Shown here in pieces: positions 29,296 to 37,587 of a stretch of DNA of 64,000 nucleotides (its first letter is position 1; every line of letters begins with the position of its first letter). The DNA comes from Planctomycetota bacterium (GTDB taxonomy: Bacteria > Planctomycetota > UBA1135 > UBA2386), in contig JAHBXX010000017.1 of the NCBI GenBank assembly GCA_019636245.1, forward strand, positions 27,231 to 91,230. Direction: 5' to 3'. The notes under the pieces are model-generated. The model did not search any database and was not told where the DNA came from. It saw nothing but the letters and a program-made list of their open reading frames with translations. Both the position numbers and the translations under genes were made by a program.

Positions 29296-30057
29296 TCACT
29301 TGATCACTTCGAGGCTGTCGACGTGCAGCTGGTAGATGTCGACGCAGTAGCCGTCGAGGATCGTCGCCTCGACCTTGAAGGTGCCGATGACCTTCAGCGG
29401 GTCGAAGAAGTAGTCGGTGCGCTTTCCCTTCGGCATCACCACGCGCACGAGGCCATGGATGTCCGGCGGCTGGCCGTAGCAGCACGACCACAGCGACTGC
29501 ACCAGCAGGAACTCCTTGATGTTCTGCACTTCGTCGATCGGCAGCATGAAGCCGGTCATCAGGACCTTCTTGCCGGACAGGTCCTTGATGCGCCGCGGCA
29601 TGCCCTTGAGGCCGTCCTCGTAGGGCCACGAGGTCAGTTCGTCGAACGGCAGGATGCGGTCGAGCCCGGTGATCTTGCCGGACCTCAGCTGCTCGGCCAG
29701 CTTGCGTTCGGCCGCCAGCATGGCGTCGGCGCTGCGCATGGCGGCGATGTCGGCCGGATCGGCCCCCCTGGGCAGCGGTTGCTCGGGGTCGGGGCGATCG
29801 ATGCGCGGTTCCTCCTTCGGCGTCTCCGCCCTCGGCTTCTCCGCGGCCGGCTTGTCCTGCGGCCCCGGTTGCGGCGTCTCGGCCGGCCGCGGCTGCGGCG
29901 GCTGGTCGGTGCGGGCCGGCTCCTGCCGGGCCGGCGTCGGTTCCACCTTCGGCGCCGGGGCGGGAGCCGGCGCGGGGACCGGCTTCTCCTTCGGCGCCGG
30001 TTCCTGCGCGCAGACCAGGGTGGACAGCAGCAACGGCAGCAGCGACTTCACGGGCAT
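29296..30057 (-). CDS. DUF3299 exported protein
   Basis: 253-aa exported protein starting at ATG 30057, with a signal peptide (MPVKSLLPLLLSTLVCAQ) and a long Pro/Ala/Lys/Glu-rich linker (residues 22-95). The C-terminal 140 residues match DUF3299 as I remember it: LTSWPYEDGLKGMPRRIKDL, KKVLMTGFMLPIDEVQNIKE, FLLVQSLWSCCYGQPPDIHG. It follows an FtsX/MacB-type permease and its ATPase on the same strand. From memory, Pseudomonas PA4063-PA4066 has the same combination and responds to zinc. A TATCAT hexamer 34 nt upstream suggests its own promoter. A zinc or metal-cofactor role is inferred, not shown. Confidence 0.78.
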   Translation of the reverse strand: MPVKSLLPLLLSTLVCAQEPAPKEKPVPAPAPAPAPKVEPTPARQEPARTDQPPQPRPAETPQPGPQDKPAAEKPRAETPKEEPRIDRPDPEQPLPRGADPADIAAMRSADAMLAAERKLAEQLRSGKITGLDRILPFDELTSWPYEDGLKGMPRRIKDLSGKKVLMTGFMLPIDEVQNIKEFLLVQSLWSCCYGQPPDIHGLVRVVMPKGKRTDYFFDPLKVIGTFKVEATILDGYCVDIYQLHVDSLEVIK

Positions 30058-30091
30058 GGTGGATCTCGGCGGGGGAGTTCCGCAGCTGGAC

Positions 30092-30097
30092 ATGATA
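30092..30097 (-). promoter_or_regulatory. TATCAT -10-like element before DUF3299 gene
   Basis: TATCAT ends 34 nt before the ATG at 30057, inside the gap behind the permease, so the DUF3299 gene may also be transcribed independently. Confidence 0.4.
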
Positions 30098-30183
30098 CCG
30101 GGCGACCACCTTTCGGCCGCACGCGGCGGGTTTCCAGACCGGGCCCGGCTCCCGGCCCGGCGGCCGCCGGCGGTGCGCGACCG

Positions 30184-31575
30184 TCAATAGCTGGGCGCCA
30201 GGTTGTCGGCGACCTGCGTCAGCGACCCCTTGACCGCCGGCAGCAGCCCGGCCAACGCGCCGACCGCGGTGACGCCGAGCAGCAGCCACAGCTCCCACGC
30301 GCGGAACTGCAGCCAGTCGAGGTGCACGCCGGTCATGTCCTCGACGACGCCGCGCAGGGCGAACGCCGCCCCATGGCAGAGCGCCAGCCCCAGCAGCGCG
30401 CCGAAGCCCGACAGCAGCACCGCCTCGCCGGTGATCACCCCGAGGATCTGCAGCCGGCGCGCCCCCAGCGAGCGCATGATCGCGATCTCCCGGCGGCGCT
30501 CGTTCATCGTGTTGTAGATCGCCACCGTGATCGACACGCAGGCGACCAGCAGCACCAGCCAGGCGATCACGGTCAGCGCATCGGCGGCGTTGCCGATCTG
30601 CCGCAGGAACCTCGGCACCACGTCCTGCGGCCAGGCGACCTGGGCATCGGGCCGGGCGCCGAACTCGGTGCGCAGGATGCGGGCGCCGAAGTGGTCCTTC
30701 GGGTCGACCACGGCGGCCGTCAGGCCGATGCGGTCGGCGGCGACCGGCAGGCGCTTCGCGTCGTCCGGGGTCTTGCCGGGCGGCACGTCGACGACGAACA
30801 CGCCGCCTTCGTGGCCGTCGATCAGCAGGTGCGTGCCGAGCGGCAGGAAGATCGTCGTGTCGAGCGGCGAGTTGGTCGGCGCCAGGATGCCGACGATCGT
30901 GCACGCGGCCTCCGGGTGCTCGTGGTAGCCGAACTCCCCCATCTTGCCGTGCACGGGCGTGATCGCGTCGCCGAGCGAGAGTCCCAGGGTGCGCGCGACG
31001 CGGGCGCCGACGACGGCGCGGCGCCATTCGGACCGCAGCGCCGGACGCGGCGGCGGCGTCGTTTCGCCGGCGCGCAGCCCGTTCTCGTGCGCCGCCAGCG
31101 CCGCCGCGAGTTCGAGCAGGTCCTGGTACGAGAACACGAACGGGCCGCCGGCAGCGAACGGCAGCGGCTGCTGCTGCCACTCGTAGAGGTGGAACATCTC
31201 GTCCAGCGTGGCGATCACCGGGAAGCCGTGCCGGCTGACGCTGTCGCCGCGCGCCTGCGGGATGGCGTAGCGGACCTGACCGCGGCGGCTGACCCTGCCC
31301 TCGCGCAGGTCCATCACGACCCGCAGCGGGAACAGGCCTGGCGCCTCGCCGACGTTGAAGATCGTGTTGAGGACCAGCTCGAGCTGGCTCGCGTCCTTCG
31401 GCCCGACGACAGCCTGGTAGCCGCCGATGCTGCCCTTGTAGCGCTGCTCGGTCTGTTCGGCCATGACCAGGATCGCCGCGTAGAGCGCGGTGGCGACGAC
31501 GATCGACGCGGTCGTCAGCACGGTGCCGACGAGGCGCACGCGCAGGTTGCGCAGGCTGATGGTCCAGAGCCTCAT
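30184..31575 (-). CDS. ABC transporter permease, FtsX/MacB family
   Basis: 463-aa inner-membrane protein with one N-terminal helix (about residues 18-42), a large periplasmic domain, and three C-terminal helices with the FtsX signature (IYNTMNERRREIAIMRSLGA, then RRLQILGVITGEAVLLSGFG). This is the MacB/LolCE topology of mechanotransmitting ABC systems, not a channel-type importer. The periplasmic domain holds a histidine cluster (HGKMGEFGYHEHPE), which could bind metal. ATG at 31575 overlaps the ATPase stop (ATGA). Substrate unknown; see the DUF3299 entry for a possible zinc link. Confidence 0.88.
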   Translation of the reverse strand: MRLWTISLRNLRVRLVGTVLTTASIVVATALYAAILVMAEQTEQRYKGSIGGYQAVVGPKDASQLELVLNTIFNVGEAPGLFPLRVVMDLREGRVSRRGQVRYAIPQARGDSVSRHGFPVIATLDEMFHLYEWQQQPLPFAAGGPFVFSYQDLLELAAALAAHENGLRAGETTPPPRPALRSEWRRAVVGARVARTLGLSLGDAITPVHGKMGEFGYHEHPEAACTIVGILAPTNSPLDTTIFLPLGTHLLIDGHEGGVFVVDVPPGKTPDDAKRLPVAADRIGLTAAVVDPKDHFGARILRTEFGARPDAQVAWPQDVVPRFLRQIGNAADALTVIAWLVLLVACVSITVAIYNTMNERRREIAIMRSLGARRLQILGVITGEAVLLSGFGALLGLALCHGAAFALRGVVEDMTGVHLDWLQFRAWELWLLLGVTAVGALAGLLPAVKGSLTQVADNLAPSY

Positions 31576-32261
31576 CGTCCGGCCTCCGCGGCCACGCCGC
31601 CCGACCGCCGCAGCGTCGCCAGATCGATCGTGCGCTGCATGCGCGCCGCCGACGCCGGATCGTGCGTCACCATCACCACCGTCTTGCCGCCCTCGGCCGC
31701 GAGGCGCAGCAGCAGGTCGAGCACCTGTTCGCCGGTGGCGCGATCCTGGTTGCCGAGCGGCTCGTCCATCAGGATCAGCTCGGGGTCGTTGACCAGCGCC
31801 CGGCAGATCGCCACGCGCTGCACCTGGCCGACCGACAGCGCGTGCGGACGGTGGTGCAGGCGGTCGCCGAGCCCCACCTGCCGCAGCAACGTCTCGGCGC
31901 GCGCGCGGGCGACGGCGCCGGCCCCGCGGCCGAACAGCGCGCCGAGCAGCACGTTCTCCAGGGCGGTGAACGGCTGCAACAGGTTGAACGTCTGGTAGAC
32001 CATGCCGATGTGGCGGCCGCGGTGGCGGTCGCGCGCCGCCTCGCCGAGCCGGTCGAGGCGGGCGCCGACGACCTCGACCTCGCCGTGGTCGGGCCGCAGG
32101 ATGCCGGCGAGCACGTGCAGCAGCGTCGTCTTGCCGCTGCCCGAGCGGCCGACCAGGGCCACCTGCTCGCCGGCGGCGATGTCGAGTTCGGCGATGTCGC
32201 AGGCGGTGACCTGCCGGTCGCCGAGCGGATAGGACTTGACCACGTCGCGGAGGCGGATCAT
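31572..32261 (-). CDS. ABC transporter ATP-binding protein (LolD/MacB-type)
   Basis: 229-aa ATPase with Walker A GRSGSGKTT (38-46), Q-loop MVYQTFNLLQPF, signature LSVGQVQRVAI (142-152, with Val where Gly is usual), Walker B ILMDEP and H-loop VTHD. The size and NQDRATGEQVLDLLLRL segment fit the LolD/MacB/FtsE subgroup that pairs with FtsX-type permeases. It overlaps the permease start by ATGA and heads the transcript. TATCCT ends 12 nt before its ATG, and there is no strong SD. Confidence 0.93.
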   Translation of the reverse strand: MIRLRDVVKSYPLGDRQVTACDIAELDIAAGEQVALVGRSGSGKTTLLHVLAGILRPDHGEVEVVGARLDRLGEAARDRHRGRHIGMVYQTFNLLQPFTALENVLLGALFGRGAGAVARARAETLLRQVGLGDRLHHRPHALSVGQVQRVAICRALVNDPELILMDEPLGNQDRATGEQVLDLLLRLAAEGGKTVVMVTHDPASAARMQRTIDLATLRRSGGVAAEAGR

Positions 32262-32273
32262 CGGCGGGGCAGC

Positions 32274-32279
32274 AGGATA
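32274..32279 (-). promoter_or_regulatory. TATCCT -10-like element before ABC ATPase
   Basis: TATCCT ends 12 nt before the ATG at 32261. Confidence 0.45.
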
Positions 32280-32298
32280 CGCCGGCGGCCGCCGGCGG

Positions 32299-33447
32299 TC
32301 AGGACTCGAGGCACCCGGCGACCCAGTCGAGTTCGGCGGCGAGGCGCGTCGCCAGGGCGGCGCCGCCGGCGAAGTCGCCGAGCACGCCCCAGGTGTAGGT
32401 CTCGACCTCGAGCAGCGGCAGCTCGTACGGCGACCGCGCCAGGGCCCGCAGCACGCGCTCGACCTCCCGGCGCGTCGAGCCGAGCGGTCCCGGCGCGTCC
32501 CAGAACACCGGCACGTGGTAGTGCGAACGCAGGCGGCCGGCGGCGGCGAACTCGCCGCGCCGCGCGGCCACGGCGTCGAGGTCGAGGGCGCGCAGCCCGT
32601 TCTCGGCCACGGTCTGGTGCAGGTAGCGCGGCTCGGCGAACGCCAGCAGCGCGTCGAGGCCGGCCGGCGTCCGCACCTCGAGGCAGGACGAGACCTGGAC
32701 CTTCGGCACGGCGATGCCGCGGGCGCGCAGGTCGGCGAGGGCCGCCAGCGGGTCCTCGCCGACGACGGCGAGGTGGCACAGGTCGACGCACACGCCGAGG
32801 TGCCGCCGCAGCAGCTCGACGGGCACGGTCGCCCAGGCGCCCTCGTCGAACAGCCACCGTTCGAGGAACGCAGCGGCGGCGGCGCAGGTCTCGAGCAGGC
32901 AGTCCGGCTCCGGCTCGAGCGCCAGCACGCAGCGCACGCCGGTCGCCTGCTCGACGGCGGCGAAGGCGCTGGCGCAGCGCGCCAGGTTGCGGGCCATGCG
33001 CCGCCAGTCGGGCTCCGGCTCGCCGGCGCCGCGGTGGCCGAGCGGCAACGTCGACAGCGGCAGCACCGCACCTGGCGCCGCCAGCGCCGCGGCGACCTCG
33101 GCGCAGGTGCGCGTGTAGAGCAGCCGTTCCTCGGTGGCCCAGTCGGGTCGGTAGACCGCGGTCTTGACCACCGGCGCGTGGAAGGCGCCGAACGGGAACA
33201 CGTTGAGCGTCCACAGCGGCAGGTCGAGGTCGCCCAGCGTCGCCGCCAGGCGGGTGCGCGCGGCGGGCTCGCGGGCGAGTTCCTGCACCAGCTCCATCGG
33301 CCACCAGGCGCCGACCCCGAACGCGCGCCCGGCGGCCCGGCTCGCCGCCGCGACCGGCGCCGCGTGCTCCCGCAACGTCGCCAGCACGGAGGCGAGGTCC
33401 GGCGCCGGGTGCACGTTGCCGCAGTAGGTCAGGCGCCAGGTCGCCAT
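32299..33447 (-). CDS. eboE: EboE-like metabolite traffic protein (TIM-barrel)
   Basis: 382-aa protein with the EboE pattern as I recall it: an N-terminal LTYCGNVHPAPDLASVLATL, GVGAWWPMELVQEL, LWTLNVFPFGAFHAPVVKTA (then VYRPDW), LSTLPLG, and a xylose-isomerase-like TIM-barrel with LALEPEPDCLLE, GVCVDLCHLAV, KVQVSS and HYHVPVF. In eustigmatophytes, cyanobacteria and other bacteria eboE belongs to a six-gene ebo cluster linked to prenyl-metabolite transport. None of the other ebo genes is in the window. TATGTT ends 8 nt before the ATG. It is 37 nt from the ATPase gene but may be unrelated to it. Confidence 0.75.
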   Translation of the reverse strand: MATWRLTYCGNVHPAPDLASVLATLREHAAPVAAASRAAGRAFGVGAWWPMELVQELAREPAARTRLAATLGDLDLPLWTLNVFPFGAFHAPVVKTAVYRPDWATEERLLYTRTCAEVAAALAAPGAVLPLSTLPLGHRGAGEPEPDWRRMARNLARCASAFAAVEQATGVRCVLALEPEPDCLLETCAAAAAFLERWLFDEGAWATVPVELLRRHLGVCVDLCHLAVVGEDPLAALADLRARGIAVPKVQVSSCLEVRTPAGLDALLAFAEPRYLHQTVAENGLRALDLDAVAARRGEFAAAGRLRSHYHVPVFWDAPGPLGSTRREVERVLRALARSPYELPLLEVETYTWGVLGDFAGGAALATRLAAELDWVAGCLES

Positions 33448-33455
33448 CGCGCCGC

Positions 33456-33461
33456 AACATA
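33456..33461 (-). promoter_or_regulatory. TATGTT -10-like element before eboE-like gene
   Basis: TATGTT ends 8 nt before the ATG at 33447. No SD. Confidence 0.45.
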
Positions 33462-33550
33462 CCGGTCGCGTGGCCCGGGCCACGCCGCGGCGGGAAGTCT
33501 TCCGAAGCACCGCCCCGAATGCCGATGGCAGCGCCGGCACCGACCCGCGC

Positions 33551-34456
33551 ATGAGCCACCCCCCACCGCCCCCCTCCGGCGTCACGAACGGCGTCGACGA
33601 GCACAGCCAGCGCATCCGCGCGATCCGCCTGTCGACCTCCTACCGCCAGTCGCACGTCGACCCTGACTTCATGGGCCGCGAGGAACTGCGGCCGGTGCGG
33701 CTGCAGCTCGAGCTGCTGAAGCCGGAGCTGATCATGCAGGAGCAGGGCGTGCAGTCGACCGTGGTCGTGTTCGGCGGCACCCGCGTCGTCGAGCGCGAGC
33801 ACGCCGAGCGGCGTCACGCGGAGGCGCGCGCCGCGCTGGCGAAGAAGCCAGCCGATCCGCGGCTGCAGCAGCGGCTGCGCATCGCCGAGAACGTGCTGAA
33901 GAAGGCCCACTTCTACGACGAGGCCCGCGCCTTCGCGCGCATCGTCTCCAGCCAGTGCCAGATCGACCACCGCTGCGACTACGTCGTCTGCACCGGCGGC
34001 GGCCCCGGCATCATGGAAGCGGCGAACCGCGGCGCGTTCGACGTCGGCGCGAAGTCGATCGGCCTCAACATCACGCTGCCGTTCGAGCAGGAGCCGAACA
34101 GCTACATCACCCCGGAGCTGTGCTTCGAGTTCAAGTACTTCGCGATCCGCAAGATGCACTTCCTGATGCGGGCGAAGGCGATGGTCGCGTTCCCGGGCGG
34201 CTTCGGCACCATGGACGAGCTGTTCGAGGCGCTGACGCTGATCCAGACGCGCCGCATGCAGCCGATCCCGGTGGTGCTGTTCGGCCGCGACTACTGGCAG
34301 CGGCTCGTGAACTGGGATCTGTTCGTCGAGGAGGGCACGATCTCGCCCGAGGACCTGGACCTGATCCGCTACGCGGAGACGGCGCAGGAATGCTGGCGGA
34401 TCATCGAGGAGTTCCACCGCGAGAAGCCGCCCGAGCGGCTGCCGCGCGGCCAGTAG
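33551..34456 (+). CDS. LOG-family nucleoside-phosphate hydrolase-like protein
   Basis: 301-aa protein with a Rossmann fold of the LOG/TIGR00730 family, which hydrolyses nucleoside monophosphates to ribose phosphate and base (cytokinin-activating enzymes in plants). The diagnostic motifs are GGGPGIMEAANRGA and FPGGFGTMDELFEAL, with the catalytic Arg/Glu context present. It is longer than small LOG proteins because of an N-terminal extension and a helical insert (residues about 85-120). Such long forms are often misnamed lysine decarboxylases. ATG 33551 is chosen over an upstream in-frame start at 33470, which adds low-complexity sequence. It is divergent from the eboE-like gene. Confidence 0.85.
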   Translation: MSHPPPPPSGVTNGVDEHSQRIRAIRLSTSYRQSHVDPDFMGREELRPVRLQLELLKPELIMQEQGVQSTVVVFGGTRVVEREHAERRHAEARAALAKKPADPRLQQRLRIAENVLKKAHFYDEARAFARIVSSQCQIDHRCDYVVCTGGGPGIMEAANRGAFDVGAKSIGLNITLPFEQEPNSYITPELCFEFKYFAIRKMHFLMRAKAMVAFPGGFGTMDELFEALTLIQTRRMQPIPVVLFGRDYWQRLVNWDLFVEEGTISPEDLDLIRYAETAQECWRIIEEFHREKPPERLPRGQ

Positions 34457-34472
34457 CGACCGCGGCCGGCGG

Positions 34473-35144
34473 TCACTGCACGCTGCGCCACAGGCTGCCG
34501 TCGGCGCCGACCGTGTTGCTGGCGATGGCGCCGCCCACGAGCTGCGTCGGCGCCACGCCGACGAGCGCACTGCCGGGCAGCGGGATGTTGACGAGGCCGT
34601 CGTAGGGCGCGTCGTTGGCGACCAGGATCTCGCCCGTCTGGTTGACGAAGAAGGTGCTGACGCCGGTGTTGCCGCGCGTCACCGGCCAGGCGAGGCAGCT
34701 CCAGGCGATCTCGGCGTTGTTCGGATCGACGGCGCCGGCGTTGGCCGGGGTGCCGAGCACGCCGGCGCCCGACGCATCCGGCAGGTAGAGCGCCAGCAGG
34801 TAGCCCTTCGTGTGCACGTAGCCGAGCGCGTCGAGGGTGCCGAGCGACGCCGACAGGCTCGCGGGCACGAGCTTCTGGCCGCCCGAGCGCAGGAACTCGG
34901 TGCCGGCCAGCTCGCCGAGGCCGAGGGCCTCGCCGAGGCCATCGCCGTCGATGTCGACGACCGCCTGGTTGCGGCACATGGTCTGCGCCGTGGTCAGCGT
35001 GCGCAGCGTGGCGATCACCGCGCGTTCGTTGGCGACCGCGCGGCTGCTGAGCAGGTTGGGCACCGCGACGCCGGCGATGATGGCGATGATCGCGACGACG
35101 ATCATCAGTTCGATCAGGGTGAACCCCGCGGCTCGGCTGCGCAT
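34473..35144 (-). CDS. type IV pilin-like / type II secretion pseudopilin
   Basis: 223-aa protein with a class III signal: basic MRSRAAG, cleavage before F8, then FTLIELMIVVAIIAIIAG with Glu at position 5 of the mature protein. The helix continues to about residue 55. The globular part has DIDGDGLGE, a possible Ca-binding loop, and ends WRSVQ. It is a lone gene, not next to pilus or secretion machinery, converging on the LOG gene with 16 nt between stops. It could be a type II secretion pseudopilin or a planctomycete-type pilin-fold secreted protein; context does not decide. Confidence 0.82.
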   Translation of the reverse strand: MRSRAAGFTLIELMIVVAIIAIIAGVAVPNLLSSRAVANERAVIATLRTLTTAQTMCRNQAVVDIDGDGLGEALGLGELAGTEFLRSGGQKLVPASLSASLGTLDALGYVHTKGYLLALYLPDASGAGVLGTPANAGAVDPNNAEIAWSCLAWPVTRGNTGVSTFFVNQTGEILVANDAPYDGLVNIPLPGSALVGVAPTQLVGGAIASNTVGADGSLWRSVQ

Positions 35145-35376
35145 GCTGGTACCTGGTTGGAGCGCAGGAAGGCTGCGCGGACCGACTATCGGCCGGTGAC
35201 GGCCGCTGCGGCGAGATCCGCCGGGATGCGGCCGCTGCCATCGGCGCGACGCGGCGTCGGGCGGGCTCAAGCCGTCTCGGTGGAGCGAGGGATCGGCAGC
35301 GCCACCGACAGGCGACGCTGCGCCGCCGAGGGAGCGCCGCCGTGGGCGTTGGCCGCGTTGCCGGCCGCGGCCGCAG

Positions 35377-37419
35377 CTACTGCATCTTGAGCGCGACCCC
35401 GTCGCTGAACAGGAACTGCAGTGCGTTGGCGCCGGGGGCGTACACCGCACCCTGCAGGAAGAACGTCAGTCCTTGCGTCGGCAACAAGGGCGGCAGCGGC
35501 ACGACCTTCGCCATCACTCCGGCCCCATCGGCGACCAAGGGCACGATCACCGAGGGCTCGGCCCACAGCGTGCACCCGGGCGCGCCGATCGACGCCAGTT
35601 CGAGCGGCAGTACGGCGAGACCTCCCCAAGTCCGCCGGCTGAGCCCCGCCCACAGCAGTCCCGGTCCATCCGGGAGGGCGCCACCGACCTGGACCGTGGG
35701 TGACAGGCCAGGCGCCACCGTGCCGATCACCGCGATCGCCGGCGCGGGCATTCCTGCGCCAGCGCAGCCGGCGCCGAGCGACGCGGCGCCGGTGACGGTG
35801 TTGCGCCACACCAGCGTGCGCTCGGCGAACGGCAGCGCGACGAGATCCGGGAACGAATCGCCGTCGACGTCGGCCGCGCGCAAGGAGATCGCTCGCTCGA
35901 GCATCCGGAAGCCCATGCCTTGCGGCAGCGGCGCCGCCTGGAACGCGCCGCCACCCACGTTGCGCCACAGGGTCACGAACGACGGCGCAGCCGCGGCGGA
36001 CGCGGCAACGAGATCTTCGTGGCCATCGCGATCGTGGTCGAGCGCGACGGCCCGGTCGAAGACGAACCCAGGGGCGGCGACGGGCGTGGCACTGGCGCCG
36101 TTCAGGGACCAGGCGATCGCGCTGCCGCTGCGTACGACCTCGCGGCGTCCGTCGCCGTCGAGATCGAGGGCCACGAACGGATCGTCGGCGAGGGCGTAGG
36201 CCGGCGCGCCGGCGAAGGTCAGGGTCCCCGCCAGGGACCAGAGGCCCTGGCCATCACTGCGCCAGAGACGCACCGGCTGCGCGGGCGACGACCACATCAG
36301 GATCTCCGCCCGGCCGTCGCCATCGAGATCCGCCACGAGGACCCGCCCCGGTTGCGCCGACGAGGACGCCGGCAGGCCGCTGGCGTACGGGGTGAAGCTG
36401 CGGTCGGCGTTCGCCCGGAACACGACGCAGCCGGTCGCATCGGCGAAGATCACGTCCGCACGGCCGTCGCCGTCGACATCGCCGACGGCGAGAGCCGGCT
36501 CGGCGAGGCCGTGCGGCAGCTGCGGCCCGGGCGACCAGCTCGCGCCACCGTCGCCGAACCACACGTCCCCGGCCGCCTGGACGAGGTCGCCGAACCCATC
36601 GCCGTCCAGATCGGCGACCTCCACGGATCCAGCGCCCGCAGTCGCCGGCGGGGCCGCCGCAACGGACCAGCCGCCCGGCCGCGCGAGCAGCACGCGCAGC
36701 TGCAGGTCGTGGCGTTCGACGAGGTCCGCCCGCCCGTCGGCGTCGACGTCGCCGACCGCGACGTGCAGCGGCACCGTGGCGCCCCAACTCCAGGCTGGCG
36801 GCTCCGCGAGCGCGAAGGGCGGCGCCGGGGCGGCTGCCAGCACCTGGATCGAGCGAACGTGGGCCGGCGCGGTCATCGACGTGAAGCCGACCGTGCCCGC
36901 GGGCCACACGTGGTAGTAGGGGTAGCCGTACTTGCTGTCGCCAATGCGGTGGCCGAGCGCCAGCTTCAGCACGTGGCTGCCCGCCGTGGCGGGCGCCCGC
37001 AGGTACACCTTCAGGCTCGCCGACGACGAGGCCTGCATGAGAGAGACCTCGCCGCGGCTGAACCAGACGATGTGGTGCCCCTGCTGGACGATCGGAGGCC
37101 AGGAGCTCGTGCCGTAGAGGAAGTTCATCGGCGGCGACGGACCGCCGGCATCGGGGAACGGGAACACCGCGCCCGTCGTGGTGTTGCGGGCCATGCCCGC
37201 CGCGCCGACGAGCTCGAACCCGTTCGGGAGCTGGAACACGGCAGCGGGTGGCCAGACCAGCGCCGGCGAGGGTCCGAACTGGGCGTCGACCTCGATGGCG
37301 AACACCGATCCGGCCACGACCTGGGCGGGCACATGGAAGGTGAACGACTGGTAGACGCAGCTGCCGGCTGCCAGGCACAGGACCAGGAGCAGCGTGACGA
37401 CGCGCACCAAGCGGGGCAT
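35377..37419 (-). CDS. secreted FG-GAP/VCBS beta-propeller with tail module
   Basis: 680-aa exported protein with a signal peptide (MPRLVRVVTLLLVLCLAAGS). After an N-terminal beta domain (residues 20-200), about six FG-GAP/VCBS repeats carry the Ca-binding pattern D-x-D-x-D-G-x-x-D (GDVDADGRADL, ADLDGDGFGDL, GDVDGDGRADVIFAD, ADLDGDGRAEI, LDLDGDGRREV, ADVDGDSFPDL). Residues about 555-680 are the shared tail module (LGAGCAGAGMPAP ... IGAPGCTLW ... LTFFLQGAVYAPGANALQFL). Start chosen at 37419 because an AAAGGAGG SD sits 6 nt upstream, one of the best in the window. TAGAAT lies 40 nt before the start as a -10 candidate. Probably a surface protein. Confidence 0.88.
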   Translation of the reverse strand: MPRLVRVVTLLLVLCLAAGSCVYQSFTFHVPAQVVAGSVFAIEVDAQFGPSPALVWPPAAVFQLPNGFELVGAAGMARNTTTGAVFPFPDAGGPSPPMNFLYGTSSWPPIVQQGHHIVWFSRGEVSLMQASSSASLKVYLRAPATAGSHVLKLALGHRIGDSKYGYPYYHVWPAGTVGFTSMTAPAHVRSIQVLAAAPAPPFALAEPPAWSWGATVPLHVAVGDVDADGRADLVERHDLQLRVLLARPGGWSVAAAPPATAGAGSVEVADLDGDGFGDLVQAAGDVWFGDGGASWSPGPQLPHGLAEPALAVGDVDGDGRADVIFADATGCVVFRANADRSFTPYASGLPASSSAQPGRVLVADLDGDGRAEILMWSSPAQPVRLWRSDGQGLWSLAGTLTFAGAPAYALADDPFVALDLDGDGRREVVRSGSAIAWSLNGASATPVAAPGFVFDRAVALDHDRDGHEDLVAASAAAAPSFVTLWRNVGGGAFQAAPLPQGMGFRMLERAISLRAADVDGDSFPDLVALPFAERTLVWRNTVTGAASLGAGCAGAGMPAPAIAVIGTVAPGLSPTVQVGGALPDGPGLLWAGLSRRTWGGLAVLPLELASIGAPGCTLWAEPSVIVPLVADGAGVMAKVVPLPPLLPTQGLTFFLQGAVYAPGANALQFLFSDGVALKMQ

Positions 37420-37459
37420 GGAACCTCCTTTCGACGCCGCAGAACGGGCCTTCGCGCGC

Positions 37460-37465
37460 ATTCTA
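37460..37465 (-). promoter_or_regulatory. TAGAAT -10-like element before FG-GAP gene
   Basis: TAGAAT lies 40 nt before the ATG at 37419. Here the leader is longer and carries a full AAAGGAGG SD, in contrast to the short-leader genes. Confidence 0.5.
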
Positions 37466-37587
37466 GCCGCCCCAGCGTCCGCGGCGACCCCCAGCGGCCC
37501 GGTCCGCGTCGGGCCGGCTCGCCTGGCCGCCAGTGCATGGCCGCAGGCGCGGGGATCGTCGAGCGGTTGCCGCGCCGTTCCCGAGGA

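Noticed and set aside
30058..30183. Zur-type operator before the DUF3299 gene
   Set aside because: I looked for an AT-rich palindrome with the Zur pattern and saw none.
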